Shown here in pieces: positions 18,250 through 30,141 of a DNA stretch of 64,000 nucleotides. Each line of letters begins with the position of its first letter. Positions within the stretch are counted from its first letter, which is position 1. The notes beneath the pieces were generated by a model that did not search any database, was not told where the DNA came from, and saw nothing but the letters and a program-made list of their open reading frames with translations. The position numbers were made by a program, and so were the translations under genes. The stretch is from Candidatus Accumulibacter iunctus (GTDB lineage Bacteria > Pseudomonadota > Gammaproteobacteria > Burkholderiales > Rhodocyclaceae): contig DDUX01000053.1 in NCBI GenBank assembly GCA_002345025.1, positions 1 to 64,000 of the forward strand, given 5' to 3'.

Positions 18250-19098
18250 TCAGGCTGCCGCTGCCGGCGGCAAAGCGTCGGCAGCCCGCAGCGCCTGCCA
18301 GACGGCAAGAGCGTCGCGGGTTTCGGCCACGTCGTGGACGCGCAGGATGCGTGCACCGCGCTCGGCAGCCAGTACCGCTGCGGCGATGCTGGCTGCCAGG
18401 CGCTCGCCGAGCGGGCGCCCCGTGATTGCGCCCAGCATCGACTTGCGTGACACGCCGGCGAGAACCGGCAGACCTTCGCTGGTCAGTTGATCGAGACCGC
18501 GCAGCAACTCGAGATTGTGCTGCAGCGTCTTGCCGAAGCCGAAGCCCGGATCGAGCAGCAGGCGATCGTCACTGACCCCGGCAGCCATTGCCGCCTGCAC
18601 GCGGCGACGCAGGAAGTGCTGCACCTCGGCGACGACGTTCGTGTACGCGGGTTGCTGCTGCATCGTCAGCGGTTCCCCCTGCATGTGCATCAGGCAGACC
18701 GCGCAGTCGCTGTCGGCGACCGCCTGCAGAGCCCCCGGCATTCGCAGGCCGTAGATGTCGTTGATCATCGACGCACCATGCCGCAGCGCCGCGCGCATGA
18801 CTTCCGGCTTGTAGGTATCGACCGAGATCGGCACACCACAGCCGGCAAGATCGTCTAGTACCGGCAGGAGGCGATGCAGTTCCTCGTCGGCGGTCACGGG
18901 GAGCGCCCCGGGACGCGATGACTCGGCACCGAGATCGAGCAGGTCGGCGCCCGCCTCGATCTGCCGCTGCGCCTGTGCAACAGCCCCCGCAATGTCGTCG
19001 GCGAGGCCGTCGCCCGAGAAGGAATCGACTGTCAGGTTCACGATACCCATGAGCAATGGGCGATCGCAACCCAGCCGGAAACCTCCGCAACGCAGCAT
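18250..19098 (-). CDS. folP: Dihydropteroate synthase
   Basis: Joins p-aminobenzoate to 6-hydroxymethyl-dihydropterin pyrophosphate in folate synthesis and is the sulfonamide target. The protein is 282 residues. Motifs seen are LLMGIVNL, DLGAESSRPGA, ISVDTYKPEVM, MINDIYG, LDPGFGFGK and SRKSMLG. The first loop reads NLTVDSFSGDG rather than the common N-V-T-P-D-S-F-S-D-G-G, with a Val in place of the Pro. It lies 44 bases downstream of ftsH on the same strand, as usual. Confidence 0.95.
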   Translation of the reverse strand: MLRCGGFRLGCDRPLLMGIVNLTVDSFSGDGLADDIAGAVAQAQRQIEAGADLLDLGAESSRPGALPVTADEELHRLLPVLDDLAGCGVPISVDTYKPEVMRAALRHGASMINDIYGLRMPGALQAVADSDCAVCLMHMQGEPLTMQQQPAYTNVVAEVQHFLRRRVQAAMAAGVSDDRLLLDPGFGFGKTLQHNLELLRGLDQLTSEGLPVLAGVSRKSMLGAITGRPLGERLAASIAAAVLAAERGARILRVHDVAETRDALAVWQALRAADALPPAAAA

Positions 19099-19142
19099 GC
19101 GAGGCGACAGCGGACGAGGCAGGAAGCGCCGGGCCCCCTTCG

Positions 19143-21029
19143 TCAGGCCGGCGCCGGTGGCGCGCTTGGCGCTGCGTCGGGCGTATTGTGATCGGCCTTG
19201 TTGGCAGGAGGCAGCTGTGTCTGCTTGGGTGGCCGCGGTGGCTTGCCTTGCATGATGTCGTTGATCTGGTCAGCGTCGATCGTCTCGAGTTCGAGCAGAG
19301 CCGCCGCCATCGCCTCCACCTTGTCGCGGTGCTCTTCAAGCATGCGGCGAGCAAGGGCGTACTGCTCGTCGATGATGCGGCGGATCTCGCGGTCGACCTT
19401 CTCCATCGTCGCTTCCGACATGTTCTTGTGCGTCGTCACCGATCGCCCAAGGAAGACCTCGCCTTCGTTCTCGCCGTACACCATCGGCCCCAGTGCATCC
19501 GACATGCCATAGCGGGTGACCATATCGCGTGCCATCTGCGTCGCCCGCTCGAAGTCGTTCGAGGCGCCGGTCGTCATCTGGTTCATGAACAGCTCTTCGG
19601 CAATGCGGCCACCGAAGAGGACTGCGATGCGACTCATCAGATAGACGCGGTCGTAGGCATAGCGATCCTCCTCCGGCAACTGCATGGTCAGCCCCAGGGC
19701 ACGACCGCGCGGAATGATGGTCACCTTGTGAACCGGATCCGACTTCGGCATGAGCTTGGCAACCACGGCATGACCCGACTCGTGATAGGCCGTATTGCGC
19801 CTCTCATCCTCGTTCATTACCATGCTGCGCCGCTCGGCGCCCATCATGATCTTGTCCTTGGCCTTCTCGAAGTCCTCCATGTCCACCAGACGCTTGTTGC
19901 CACGGGCAGCAAAAAGCGCTGCCTCATTGACCAGGTTGGCGAGATCGGCACCGGAGAAACCGGGCGTTCCACGGGCGATGATGTCAGCCTTGACATCCGG
20001 CGACAACGGCACCTTGCGCATGTGCACCATCAGGATCTGCTCGCGGCCACGGATGTCCGGCAGCGGAACCACCACCTGACGGTCGAAGCGCCCCGGACGC
20101 ATCAGTGCCGGATCGAGCACGTCCGGCCGGTTGGTCGCGGCAATGACGATGACGCCGACACTGCCTTCGAAGCCATCCATCTCGACGAGCATCTGGTTGA
20201 GCGTCTGCTCGCGTTCGTCGTTACCGCCGCCCAGGCCAGCGCCACGCTGCCGGCCGACGGCGTCGAGCTCATCGATGAAGATGATGCATGGAGCGTGCTT
20301 CTTGGCGTTCTCGAACATGTCGCGAACGCGTGCCGCACCGACACCGACGAACATCTCGACAAAGTCCGAACCGGAAATCGAGAAGAACGGAACCTTGGCC
20401 TCGCCGGCGATCGCCTTGGCCAGCAGCGTCTTGCCGGTGCCGGGATTGCCGACGAGCAAAACCCCCTTCGGGATGCGCCCGCCAAGCTTCTGGAATTTCG
20501 ACGGGTCACGCAGAAAATCGACGAGTTCCGACACTTCTTCCTTCGCCTCGTCGCAACCGGCGACGTCGGCAAAGGTGATCGTGTTGGTCGATTCGTCAAG
20601 CAGACGTGCCTTGCTCTTGCCGAACGAAAAGGCGCCGCCGCGGCCGCCACCCTGCATCTGGCGCATGAAGAAGATCCAGACGCCGATCAGCAGCAGCATC
20701 GGGAACCAGCTGACGAAGATGCTCATCAGGAACGACTGCTCTTCCTCGGGCTTGGCTTCGATCTTGACGCCATGCTTGAGAAGGTCCGAGACCATCCACA
20801 GGTCGGGCGGCGCATAGCTGGTCAACTTGCGACCATCGGTGGTCGTCGCCTTGAGCACACGCCCTTCGATCACCACCTTGGCGATGTTTCCCTTGCCCAC
20901 CTCCTCGATGAACTGGGAGTATTCCATCGACGTCTGGGCCACCTGGCGATTGTTGAACTGGTTGAACACCGTCATCAGGACGAGACCGATTACCAGCCAT
21001 ACTGCCAGATTCTTGAACATGTTATTCAA
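19143..21029 (-). CDS. ftsH: ATP-dependent zinc metalloprotease FtsH
   Basis: Membrane-bound AAA+ protease of 628 residues that degrades misfolded membrane proteins and short-lived regulators. Two N-terminal transmembrane segments flank a periplasmic domain. The Walker A loop is GNPGTGKT, the second region of homology includes ATNRPDVLD and PGRFDRQ, and the zinc site is HESGH. A Pro/Ala-rich tail ends the protein. rlmE lies upstream and folP downstream on the same strand. Confidence 0.97.
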   Translation of the reverse strand: MNNMFKNLAVWLVIGLVLMTVFNQFNNRQVAQTSMEYSQFIEEVGKGNIAKVVIEGRVLKATTTDGRKLTSYAPPDLWMVSDLLKHGVKIEAKPEEEQSFLMSIFVSWFPMLLLIGVWIFFMRQMQGGGRGGAFSFGKSKARLLDESTNTITFADVAGCDEAKEEVSELVDFLRDPSKFQKLGGRIPKGVLLVGNPGTGKTLLAKAIAGEAKVPFFSISGSDFVEMFVGVGAARVRDMFENAKKHAPCIIFIDELDAVGRQRGAGLGGGNDEREQTLNQMLVEMDGFEGSVGVIVIAATNRPDVLDPALMRPGRFDRQVVVPLPDIRGREQILMVHMRKVPLSPDVKADIIARGTPGFSGADLANLVNEAALFAARGNKRLVDMEDFEKAKDKIMMGAERRSMVMNEDERRNTAYHESGHAVVAKLMPKSDPVHKVTIIPRGRALGLTMQLPEEDRYAYDRVYLMSRIAVLFGGRIAEELFMNQMTTGASNDFERATQMARDMVTRYGMSDALGPMVYGENEGEVFLGRSVTTHKNMSEATMEKVDREIRRIIDEQYALARRMLEEHRDKVEAMAAALLELETIDADQINDIMQGKPPRPPKQTQLPPANKADHNTPDAAPSAPPAPA

Positions 21030-21146
21030 TGCGTCACCTCTTCATCTTGCCCGGATGGCCGGTTCCGAAACCCCCGCCATTGTTGCAGAATTGCATTCTA
21101 AACCGATTCCCGGTGGGAGAATCAAGCAAAAGCGTTCGATGGTTCG

Positions 21147-21767
21147 TCAAGTCCTCAGACTCCTGCCCAGCAGATAGACCTCCGGGCTGCGGTCACGCGA
21201 GGCATCCGGCTTGCGCAGGACCACCTGCCTGAAGGTCTGCCGCATCTGGGCGAGGAAATCGGCGAAGCCGAAACCCTGAAACGCTTTGACCAGCAGGCAG
21301 CCGTCCGGTTGCAGCCATTGCCGCGCAAAATCGAGAGCCAGTTCAGCCAGATGCATTCCCTGCGCCTGATCGCACAGGCTTATGCCCGAGATATTGGGCG
21401 ACATGTCGGAAAGCACAAGCCCAACCTTTTGCTGCTGCAGCAGTCCCTGCAGGCGATCGAGAACCGCCTGCTGGCGAAAGTCCCCGGGCAGGAAAAGGAC
21501 TCCCGGAAGTGGCTCCATGACCAGGATGTCGACGGCGATGACCCGACCCCTCCCCTGCTGGCGCTTCGCGACGACCTGCGACCAGCCTCCCGGACTCGCC
21601 CCCAGGTCGACGACCAGATCGCCCGGCCGGATCAGATGTTCCCGGTCATCGATCTGCAGCAGCTTGTAGGCGGCGCGCGAGCGGTAGCCTTCGGCCCTGG
21701 CCCGCTGGACGTAACTGTCGCTCACATGCTCACGCAGCCAAGCATTGCTCGACCTGCTGCGCTTCAT
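21147..21767 (-). CDS. rlmE: 23S rRNA (uridine-2'-O)-methyltransferase
   Basis: FtsJ/RrmJ family, 206 residues, methylates U2552 in 23S rRNA. Motifs seen are YRSRAAYKLLQI, VVDLGASPGGWSQV (SAM site), SDMSPNISG and LVKAFQG, which carry the K-D-K-E catalytic set. It is divergent from yhbY by 44 bases and 117 bases upstream of ftsH. This is the normal neighbourhood (yhbY, rlmE, ftsH). Confidence 0.96.
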   Translation of the reverse strand: MKRSRSSNAWLREHVSDSYVQRARAEGYRSRAAYKLLQIDDREHLIRPGDLVVDLGASPGGWSQVVAKRQQGRGRVIAVDILVMEPLPGVLFLPGDFRQQAVLDRLQGLLQQQKVGLVLSDMSPNISGISLCDQAQGMHLAELALDFARQWLQPDGCLLVKAFQGFGFADFLAQMRQTFRQVVLRKPDASRDRSPEVYLLGRSLRT

Positions 21768-21811
21768 GCCCGGAAACCCGCTAGAATGGGCCCTCCATCG
21801 AGGGACCCAGC

Positions 21812-22171
21812 ATGCTCACTTTGAACTCCGAAGAGCGCCGCGCCCTGCGCGCCCGCGCCCACTCCCTGAACCCGGTGGTCGCGATCAGCCAGAACGGGCT
21901 CTCCGACCCGGTTGTCAGGGAGATCGACGCCAGCCTGGCGGCCCACGAACTGATCAAGATCCGCGTCCATAACGATGATCGGGACACGCGCGAGAGCTTC
22001 CTCGCCAGCCTCTGCGAGCGGCTGGCTGCGGCGCCGGTGCAGCATATCGGCAAGCTCCTCGTTCTCTGGCGACCGCGTCCGGAGAAGCCGCAGACGCCGG
22101 GCAGGGCCCGCCTGCGACGCAACGCGCCGCACCGCAGCAAGCGCAGTTTCCAGGGCAGCGCCGGCAGCTGA
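21812..22171 (+). CDS. yhbY: YhbY family RNA-binding protein
   Basis: A 119-residue CRS1-YhbY (CRM) domain protein associated with pre-50S ribosomes. Family motifs are LTLNSEERRALRARAHSLNPVV, SDPVVREIDASLAAHELIKIRV and GKLLVLWRP. A basic C-terminal tail (RRNAPHRSKRS) follows. It is divergent from rlmE, consistent with shared ribosome-assembly control. Confidence 0.93.
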   Translation: MLTLNSEERRALRARAHSLNPVVAISQNGLSDPVVREIDASLAAHELIKIRVHNDDRDTRESFLASLCERLAAAPVQHIGKLLVLWRPRPEKPQTPGRARLRRNAPHRSKRSFQGSAGS

Positions 22172-22229
22172 TCGCCGTTCGCGACGGCAAGCACCTCGCC
22201 GGCTGGCGACCGCCTGGCAGCCTGCCGGC

Positions 22230-22706
22230 CTAGCGGGCACTGCGCGCCGCGACAGCCACAAGCAGCAGACCGAGGAGACTCTGCAGCAGGTAGAGGATGC
22301 TGGAAACGCCATGCCAGGCGGCAAAGCGGTCACGCAGGACGCTCGCCATCACCTCGCGCGGCAGCGCGTCGGCCTTGAGCTGCGCCAGCAGCGGCTGGAC
22401 GCCGAAAAGTCCGACGACGGTCAGCAGCAGCATCAGCAGCAGCAGCCAGAAATCCCAGCGCCGAACGACGGCGCCCCGCAGGCGCACGAGCAGGAAGAGC
22501 AGCAGATAGCCGGCACACCCCAGCCCGACCCAGCCGATCAGTTCGAACAGCCGGCCCGCAAGCTGCCCGGCAAGCGGGCGATCGCTGCCCAAGGCGTGGA
22601 ACAGCGTCGGCGCGACGAGGTAGCCGATCGACCAGAGGCCGCCCACCCAGAGCGTCAGAGCGACGCTGTACAGAATTTCGGCGAGGCGCCGCATGGCCGC
22701 TCTCAC
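22230..22706 (-). CDS. DUF4149 family membrane protein
   Basis: A 158-residue protein with four hydrophobic segments (LYSVALTLWVGGLWSIGYL, LIGWVGLGCAGYLLLFLL, FWLLLLMLLLTVVGLFG, ILYLLQSLLGLLLVAV). This matches DUF4149 proteins commonly found after greA in Betaproteobacteria. A GTG at 22706 overlaps the greA stop as GTGA. An ATG four codons further in (22694) is an alternative start. Function unknown. Confidence 0.82.
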   Translation of the reverse strand: MRAAMRRLAEILYSVALTLWVGGLWSIGYLVAPTLFHALGSDRPLAGQLAGRLFELIGWVGLGCAGYLLLFLLVRLRGAVVRRWDFWLLLLMLLLTVVGLFGVQPLLAQLKADALPREVMASVLRDRFAAWHGVSSILYLLQSLLGLLLVAVAARSAR

Positions 22707-23179
22707 TCGTAACGAACGTCGATGACTTCGTATTCCCGGACGCCGCCGGGTGCCTGCACCTCGGCAATGTCGCCGGCGAACTTGCCGATCAGCGCCCGCG
22801 CGATCGGCGAATTGATCGAGATCTTGCCACCCTTGATGTCGGCCTCGTCCTCGCCGACGATCTGATAGCGCACCCGCGCGCCGGTCTCCTGGTCTTCGAG
22901 GTCGAGCGTCGCGCCGAAAACGCAGCGCCCGTCGGCATCGAGCAGCTTCGGGTCGATGATCTGAGCATTGGCGAGCTTGCTCTCGAACTCCTTGATGCGA
23001 CCCTCGACGAAGCCCTGCCTTTCCTTGGCGGCATCGTACTCGGCGTTCTCCGAAAGGTCGCCATGCGAGCGCGCCTCGGCGATTGCCGCGATCGCCCGCG
23101 GACGCTCGACGGTCTTCAGATGATGCAGTTCGGCACGCAATTTCTCGGCGCCCTTGACGGTTACGGGTACTTTGCTCAT
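22703..23179 (-). CDS. greA: Transcription elongation factor GreA
   Basis: A 158-residue protein, the size of E. coli GreA. The N-terminal coiled coil carries LHHLKTVERPRAIAAIAEAR and the conserved tip GDLSENAEYDAAKE. The C-terminal FKBP-like domain follows (YQIVGEDEAD, ISINSPIARALIGK). It stimulates transcript cleavage by backtracked RNA polymerase. The true start is the ATG before SKVPVTVKGAEKLR. A longer frame of 51 extra codons is produced by the upstream repeat copy B and should be ignored. Confidence 0.96.
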   Translation of the reverse strand: MSKVPVTVKGAEKLRAELHHLKTVERPRAIAAIAEARSHGDLSENAEYDAAKERQGFVEGRIKEFESKLANAQIIDPKLLDADGRCVFGATLDLEDQETGARVRYQIVGEDEADIKGGKISINSPIARALIGKFAGDIAEVQAPGGVREYEVIDVRYE

Positions 23180-23255
23180 ATCGTTCGCTGCCAGTGACAA
23201 GACTCCGGCGCCCGAGAGCAGCAGCACGGCGCCGGCGGTTGCAAGGATTGACTGA

Positions 23256-23373
23256 CGGTCATGACTGTCGAGGCACCCCTGATGATGAAAGTCATGACCG
23301 TTTTCCTCATCCCCCGCCCTTCTCCCGCGCACGGGAGAAGGGAGATTCGTGAGTCGCTGACGCGACTTTCACA

Positions 23374-23377
<4 letters not shown>
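23256..23377 (+). repeat. 122-bp multi-hairpin interspersed repeat, copy B
   Basis: Same length and orientation as copies A and C, from CGGTCATGAC to CACATTAA. It fills most of the gap between the carB stop and greA on the minus strand. The terminal TTAA of the repeat supplies the carB stop codon (23374-23376). The second hairpin is perfect here (CCTTCTCCCG, four-base loop, complement). Being inside a co-directional gene pair, it would be transcribed and could fold in RNA. Confidence 0.9.
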
Positions 23378-26557
<3,180 letters not shown>

Positions 26558-26580
<23 letters not shown>

Positions 26581-27721
26581 CTTGCTTCTTTTCGAGTTGC
26601 ATCATCTGGACAAAGCGGTCGAACAGACAGGCGATGTCGTGTGGTCCTGGACTGGCCTCGGGATGGCCCTGGAACGAGAACGCCGGCACGTCGCTGCGCG
26701 CAACACCCTGCAGCGAGCCGTCGAACAGTGATTCGTGCGTGCGCAGCAGGTTCGCCGGCAGGGTATCGGCGTCGACCGCAAAACCGTGGTTCTGGCTGGT
26801 GATCAGGACCTGCCCGGTCTGCAGATCCTTGACCGGGTGGTTGGCACCGTGGTGTCCGAACTTCATCTTCATTGTCCTGGCGCCCGAGGCCAGCGCCAGC
26901 AACTGGTGGCCAAGGCAGATGCCGAAGGTCGGCACACGTCGGGCCAGGATCTCGCGGATGGCGGTGATCGCATAGTCGCAGGGTTCCGGATCACCCGGGC
27001 CGTTCGAAAGAAAGACCCCGTCTGGCTGCAATTCGAGCACTTTGGCGGCAGTCGTCTGCGCCGGCACCACCGTCACCCGACAGCCACGCGCAGCCAGCAT
27101 GCGCAGAATGTTGTGCTTGACACCGTAATCGTAGGCGACGACGTGCAACTCGGCCGGCGGTGGCGCCCGGTAACCGTCGAGGCCCCAGGCACCGCCTTGC
27201 CAGACATAGGGTTCGCTCACACTGACGACGCGGGCCAGATCCATTCCGGCGAGACCCGGGAAGGCGCGAGCGGCAGCCAGCGCACGCTGCTCATCGACCT
27301 CCACGGCCATGATGCAGCCGGACTGGGCACCCTGCTCGCGCAGGATGCGAGTCAACCTGCGCGTGTCGAGGCCACTGATGGCAACGATTCCATGCTTCCG
27401 CAGGTAGTCCGGCAGCGTCTCGCGCAGGCGCCAGCTCGCAGCGCGCACCGGCAGGTCACGAATGACGAGGCCGGCAGCATGGTTGGCGCGCGATTCGAAG
27501 TCCTCGTCGTTGCAGCCGACGTTGCCGATGTGCGGATAGGTGAGCGTGACGATCTGGCGGCAATACGAGGGATCGGTGAGGATCTCCTGGTAACCCGTCA
27601 TCGCCGTGTTGAACACGACCTCACCGCTGGTGCTGCCAGCAGCACCGATCGCCAGACCCCTGAAGATCGTGCCGTCAGCCAGGGCGAGAATCGCCGGCGG
27701 CAGAGTGGGTAACAAGGACAC
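26558..27721 (-). CDS. carA: Carbamoyl-phosphate synthase small (glutaminase) subunit
   Basis: A 387-residue class I glutamine amidotransferase subunit. The nucleophile is in FGICLGHQLLAL, about residue 266, with the later GHHGANHPV and SFQGHPEASPGPHD motifs. I choose the GTG at 27721: it follows AGGAG closely and gives the family N-terminus (PPAILALADGTIFRG). An upstream in-frame ATG adds 19 residues without similarity. dapB lies upstream after about 220 bases with a terminator-like hairpin. Confidence 0.95.
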
Positions 27722-27776
27722 GCATGACTCCTGTTGAAGCTGTTGAATTCGTCGCCGGTCCGGGGCGCAGACACGC

Positions 27777-27807
27777 AAAAGCGGGACAGGCGTTCAGCCC
27801 TCCCGCT
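27777..27807 (-). terminator. Terminator-like hairpin between dapB and carA
   Basis: Read on the minus strand, AGCGGGA and TCCCGCT pair around a 14-base loop and are followed by TTTT. It could end the bamE-dapB transcript or act as a leader attenuator for carAB. No leader peptide is obvious. Confidence 0.5.
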
Positions 27808-27941
27808 CGGATCCTTGCCAGCCCGCGGATTATACCGGAGGCGGCCTCCCTTGGGGCAAGCAGACGAGCCGAGGCCGGCCTCGCGTCGCCACCGCCGCAG
27901 CGGCCGCCTGAGGGCGGCGCAGCGACGACGACGGCAGTTCT

Positions 27942-28748
27942 TCAGCGCAAAGCAAGAACGTCCTGCATGTCGAACAGCCCGCTCGTGCGTTGCGCGAGAA
28001 AGCGCGCAGCGCGCAGGCTGCCCAGGGCATAGGGCATGCGGCTGCTCGCCTTGTGGCCAATCTCGACGCGTTCCCCGAGACCACAGAACATGACCTGATG
28101 ATCGCCAACGATGTCGCCGCCGCGCACGGTGGCAAAACCGATCGTTGCCGGCGCACGCTCGCCGGTGACGCCCTGGCGGCCATAGACGGCGCACTCGGCG
28201 AGTTCACGGCCAAGGGCCTCCGCCACCACTTCGCCCATGCGCAGAGCAGTGCCCGACGGCGCATCGACCTTGTGCCGATGGTGCGCCTCGACGATCTCGA
28301 CATCGTAGCCATCGGCGAGAATCCTCGCCGCGACGTCGAGCAAGCGGAAGACGAGGTTGACACCGACGCTCATGTTCGGCGCAAAGACGATCGGAATCTC
28401 CTCTGCAGCAGCACTGATCGCGCGCTTGCCGGAGGCGTCGAAACCGGTCGTGCCGATGACCATCGCCACGCCATGCCGGCGGCAGATCTCGAGGTGCCTG
28501 AGGCTGGCCTCGGGTCGCGTGAAATCGATGAGACAGCTCGCCCGGGCAATCCCGGCCTCTTCATCACTGCTGACCGCTACGCCGCAAGGCATGCCGATCA
28601 GCTCGCCGGCATCCCTCCCCTGGACACCTGCGTCCGGCTGGTCGAGAGCCGTCACCAGACTCGCCTCGCCGTCACGCAGGGTCGCTTCAAGCAGGCAGCG
28701 GCCCATGCGACCACCCGCACCGGCCACAGCGATTCTCAGTTCCGTCAT
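27942..28748 (-). CDS. dapB: 4-Hydroxy-tetrahydrodipicolinate reductase
   Basis: A 268-residue enzyme of the lysine/meso-diaminopimelate pathway. The Rossmann motif is VAGAGGRMGR. IGTTGFDASG, the substrate loop with EAHHRHKVDAPSGTAL, and FCGLGERVEIGHKASSR are diagnostic. It reduces HTPA with NAD(P)H. The ATG begins one base beyond the bamE stop, so bamE and dapB form an operon, the usual order in Betaproteobacteria. Confidence 0.96.
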   Translation of the reverse strand: MTELRIAVAGAGGRMGRCLLEATLRDGEASLVTALDQPDAGVQGRDAGELIGMPCGVAVSSDEEAGIARASCLIDFTRPEASLRHLEICRRHGVAMVIGTTGFDASGKRAISAAAEEIPIVFAPNMSVGVNLVFRLLDVAARILADGYDVEIVEAHHRHKVDAPSGTALRMGEVVAEALGRELAECAVYGRQGVTGERAPATIGFATVRGGDIVGDHQVMFCGLGERVEIGHKASSRMPYALGSLRAARFLAQRTSGLFDMQDVLALR

Positions 28749-28749
28749 A

Positions 28750-29232
28750 TCAGAATCCCACGCTTTCCATCATCCGACCAAAAAAACCCTTCTCATCCGG
28801 TGGTGGCATGACCACGCTGCCGTCTGTTGGCAGCGCCCCCAGATCGATCTCGCGATTGCGCGTTTCCGACACGACCTCCGCCACCCCCGGCTCCGCCGCC
28901 GCGACGTCGCCGCTGACGCTGACCAGCCTGCCATCCGCATCGAAAAAGACCGAAAGCCGCCGCGTTTCGATCTCGCCCGAACGGCCCTTCTGCAACGAAT
29001 AGAAATAGTCCCAGCGACTGGCGTGGAACATGTCCATCAACAGTGGCGTGCCGAGAATGAAGCGCACCTGATCGCGTGAAAGCCCGGGACGCAATTGCGA
29101 CACCATCTCCTGTGTCAGGACGTTGCCCTGTTGCACATCGATCCGGTATTCCTTGACGATGCGCGGTACCGAGGAACAGGCAAGAAGCGTGGAGAGGGCA
29201 ACGGCCGTAACGGCGATTCGCGGCAAGATCAT
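28750..29232 (-). CDS. bamE: Outer-membrane protein assembly factor BamE
   Basis: A 160-residue lipoprotein. The signal peptide ends in the lipobox LLAC. The SmpA/OmlA domain shows QQGNVLTQEMVSQLRPGLSRDQVRFILGTP-type sequence and DYFYSLQKG. BamE stabilises the BamABCDE complex that inserts outer-membrane beta-barrels. The start is the ATG before ILPRIAVTAVAL; upstream codons in frame look non-coding. It is divergent from fur across 180 bases, a conserved arrangement. Confidence 0.94.
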   Translation of the reverse strand: MILPRIAVTAVALSTLLACSSVPRIVKEYRIDVQQGNVLTQEMVSQLRPGLSRDQVRFILGTPLLMDMFHASRWDYFYSLQKGRSGEIETRRLSVFFDADGRLVSVSGDVAAAEPGVAEVVSETRNREIDLGALPTDGSVVMPPPDEKGFFGRMMESVGF

Positions 29233-29412
29233 GTTGTGGTCGAATCGTGATGGATGGTGAATGTCAGGCGGGCCGAATCGAGGCACCCGGCGGTCGCCGC
29301 AGCGCTTGCGGATCCGGCTGCACGCCTGCACCGGTACCGCACGGCTGCCGTCGTCGGTATATCATACTCGAAAAGACTCCATTCCTTTGCTGTAACCGAC
29401 CAAGGCACGCTG

Positions 29413-29880
29413 ATGAGCAACCCCGAAGACCTGAAGAGCATGGGGCTGAAAGCCACCGCACCCCGCCTCAAGATCCTCGCCTTGTTCGAGAGGACCGCAG
29501 TTCGCCATCTCACCGCCGAGGACGTCTACCGCCTGCTGCTGGCCGATAACCTGGACATCGGACTGGCCACCGTCTACCGCGTGTTGACGCAGTTCGAGCA
29601 GGCAGGTCTGCTCGAACGCCACTTCTTCGAATCGGGCAAGGCGGTGTTCGAGCTCAGTCATGCACAGCACCATGACCACCTAGTGTGCATCGACTGCGGT
29701 CGCGTCGAGGAGTTCTACGATGCCGAAATCGAGCGACGGCAAACGCGGGTGGCAAAGGAGCGCGGCTTCAGCATTCGCGAGCACGCCCTCCACCTCTACG
29801 CGCAGTGTACCAAGCCGGACTGTCCTCACCGGAGCGCCGCCAGCCGGACTGTCGGCGAACGCAGCAAGCTGCCCTCCTGA
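29413..29880 (+). CDS. fur: Ferric uptake regulator
   Basis: A 155-residue Fur. The DNA-binding domain includes LKATAPRLKILALFE and TVYRVLTQFEQAG. The metal-binding region HHDHLVCIDCGRVEEF and the C-terminal Cys-containing tail (CTKPDCPH) follow. It represses iron-uptake genes with Fe2+. The ATG at 29413 gives the usual N-terminus. The intergenic region with bamE carries an AT-rich TATATCATAC stretch that may include the promoter. Repeat copy C starts at the base after its stop codon. Confidence 0.95.
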   Translation: MSNPEDLKSMGLKATAPRLKILALFERTAVRHLTAEDVYRLLLADNLDIGLATVYRVLTQFEQAGLLERHFFESGKAVFELSHAQHHDHLVCIDCGRVEEFYDAEIERRQTRVAKERGFSIREHALHLYAQCTKPDCPHRSAASRTVGERSKLPS

Positions 29881-30002
29881 CGGTCATGACTTTCGCCACA
29901 CCCCTGATGATGAAAGTCATGACCGTTTCCCTCATCCCCGGCCCTTCTCCCGCGCACGGGAGAAGCGAGATTCGCGAGTCGCAGACGCGACTTTCACATT
30001 AA
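29881..30002 (+). repeat. 122-bp multi-hairpin interspersed repeat, copy C
   Basis: It abuts the fur stop codon directly. The first hairpin is perfect: CGGTCATGACTTTC (29881-29894) pairs with 29912-29925. The second pairs CTTCTCCCG (29944-29952) with 29957-29965. The third is a short stem around AGTCGC/GCGACT. It lies between the convergent fur and cyclase-FHA genes, where it could act as a bidirectional transcript end. The next 139 bases to the cyclase-FHA stop show nothing recognisable. Confidence 0.9.
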
Positions 30003-30141
30003 AGTGGGACACGACTGAGCGGGTGTGAAGAAACCATCGCGAGCTGGCCAGGATGCCCGACGCGATGGAGCGAACGGCGAGACCGACTCCCCGCGAGCTG
30101 ACAGCGCCGGCCCACCTCCGGCCGGATCGGCGCCGCGCCGC

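Noticed and set aside
19056..21101. 681-codon open frame opposite ftsH
   Set aside because: Antisense artefact of codon bias; no recognisable domain.
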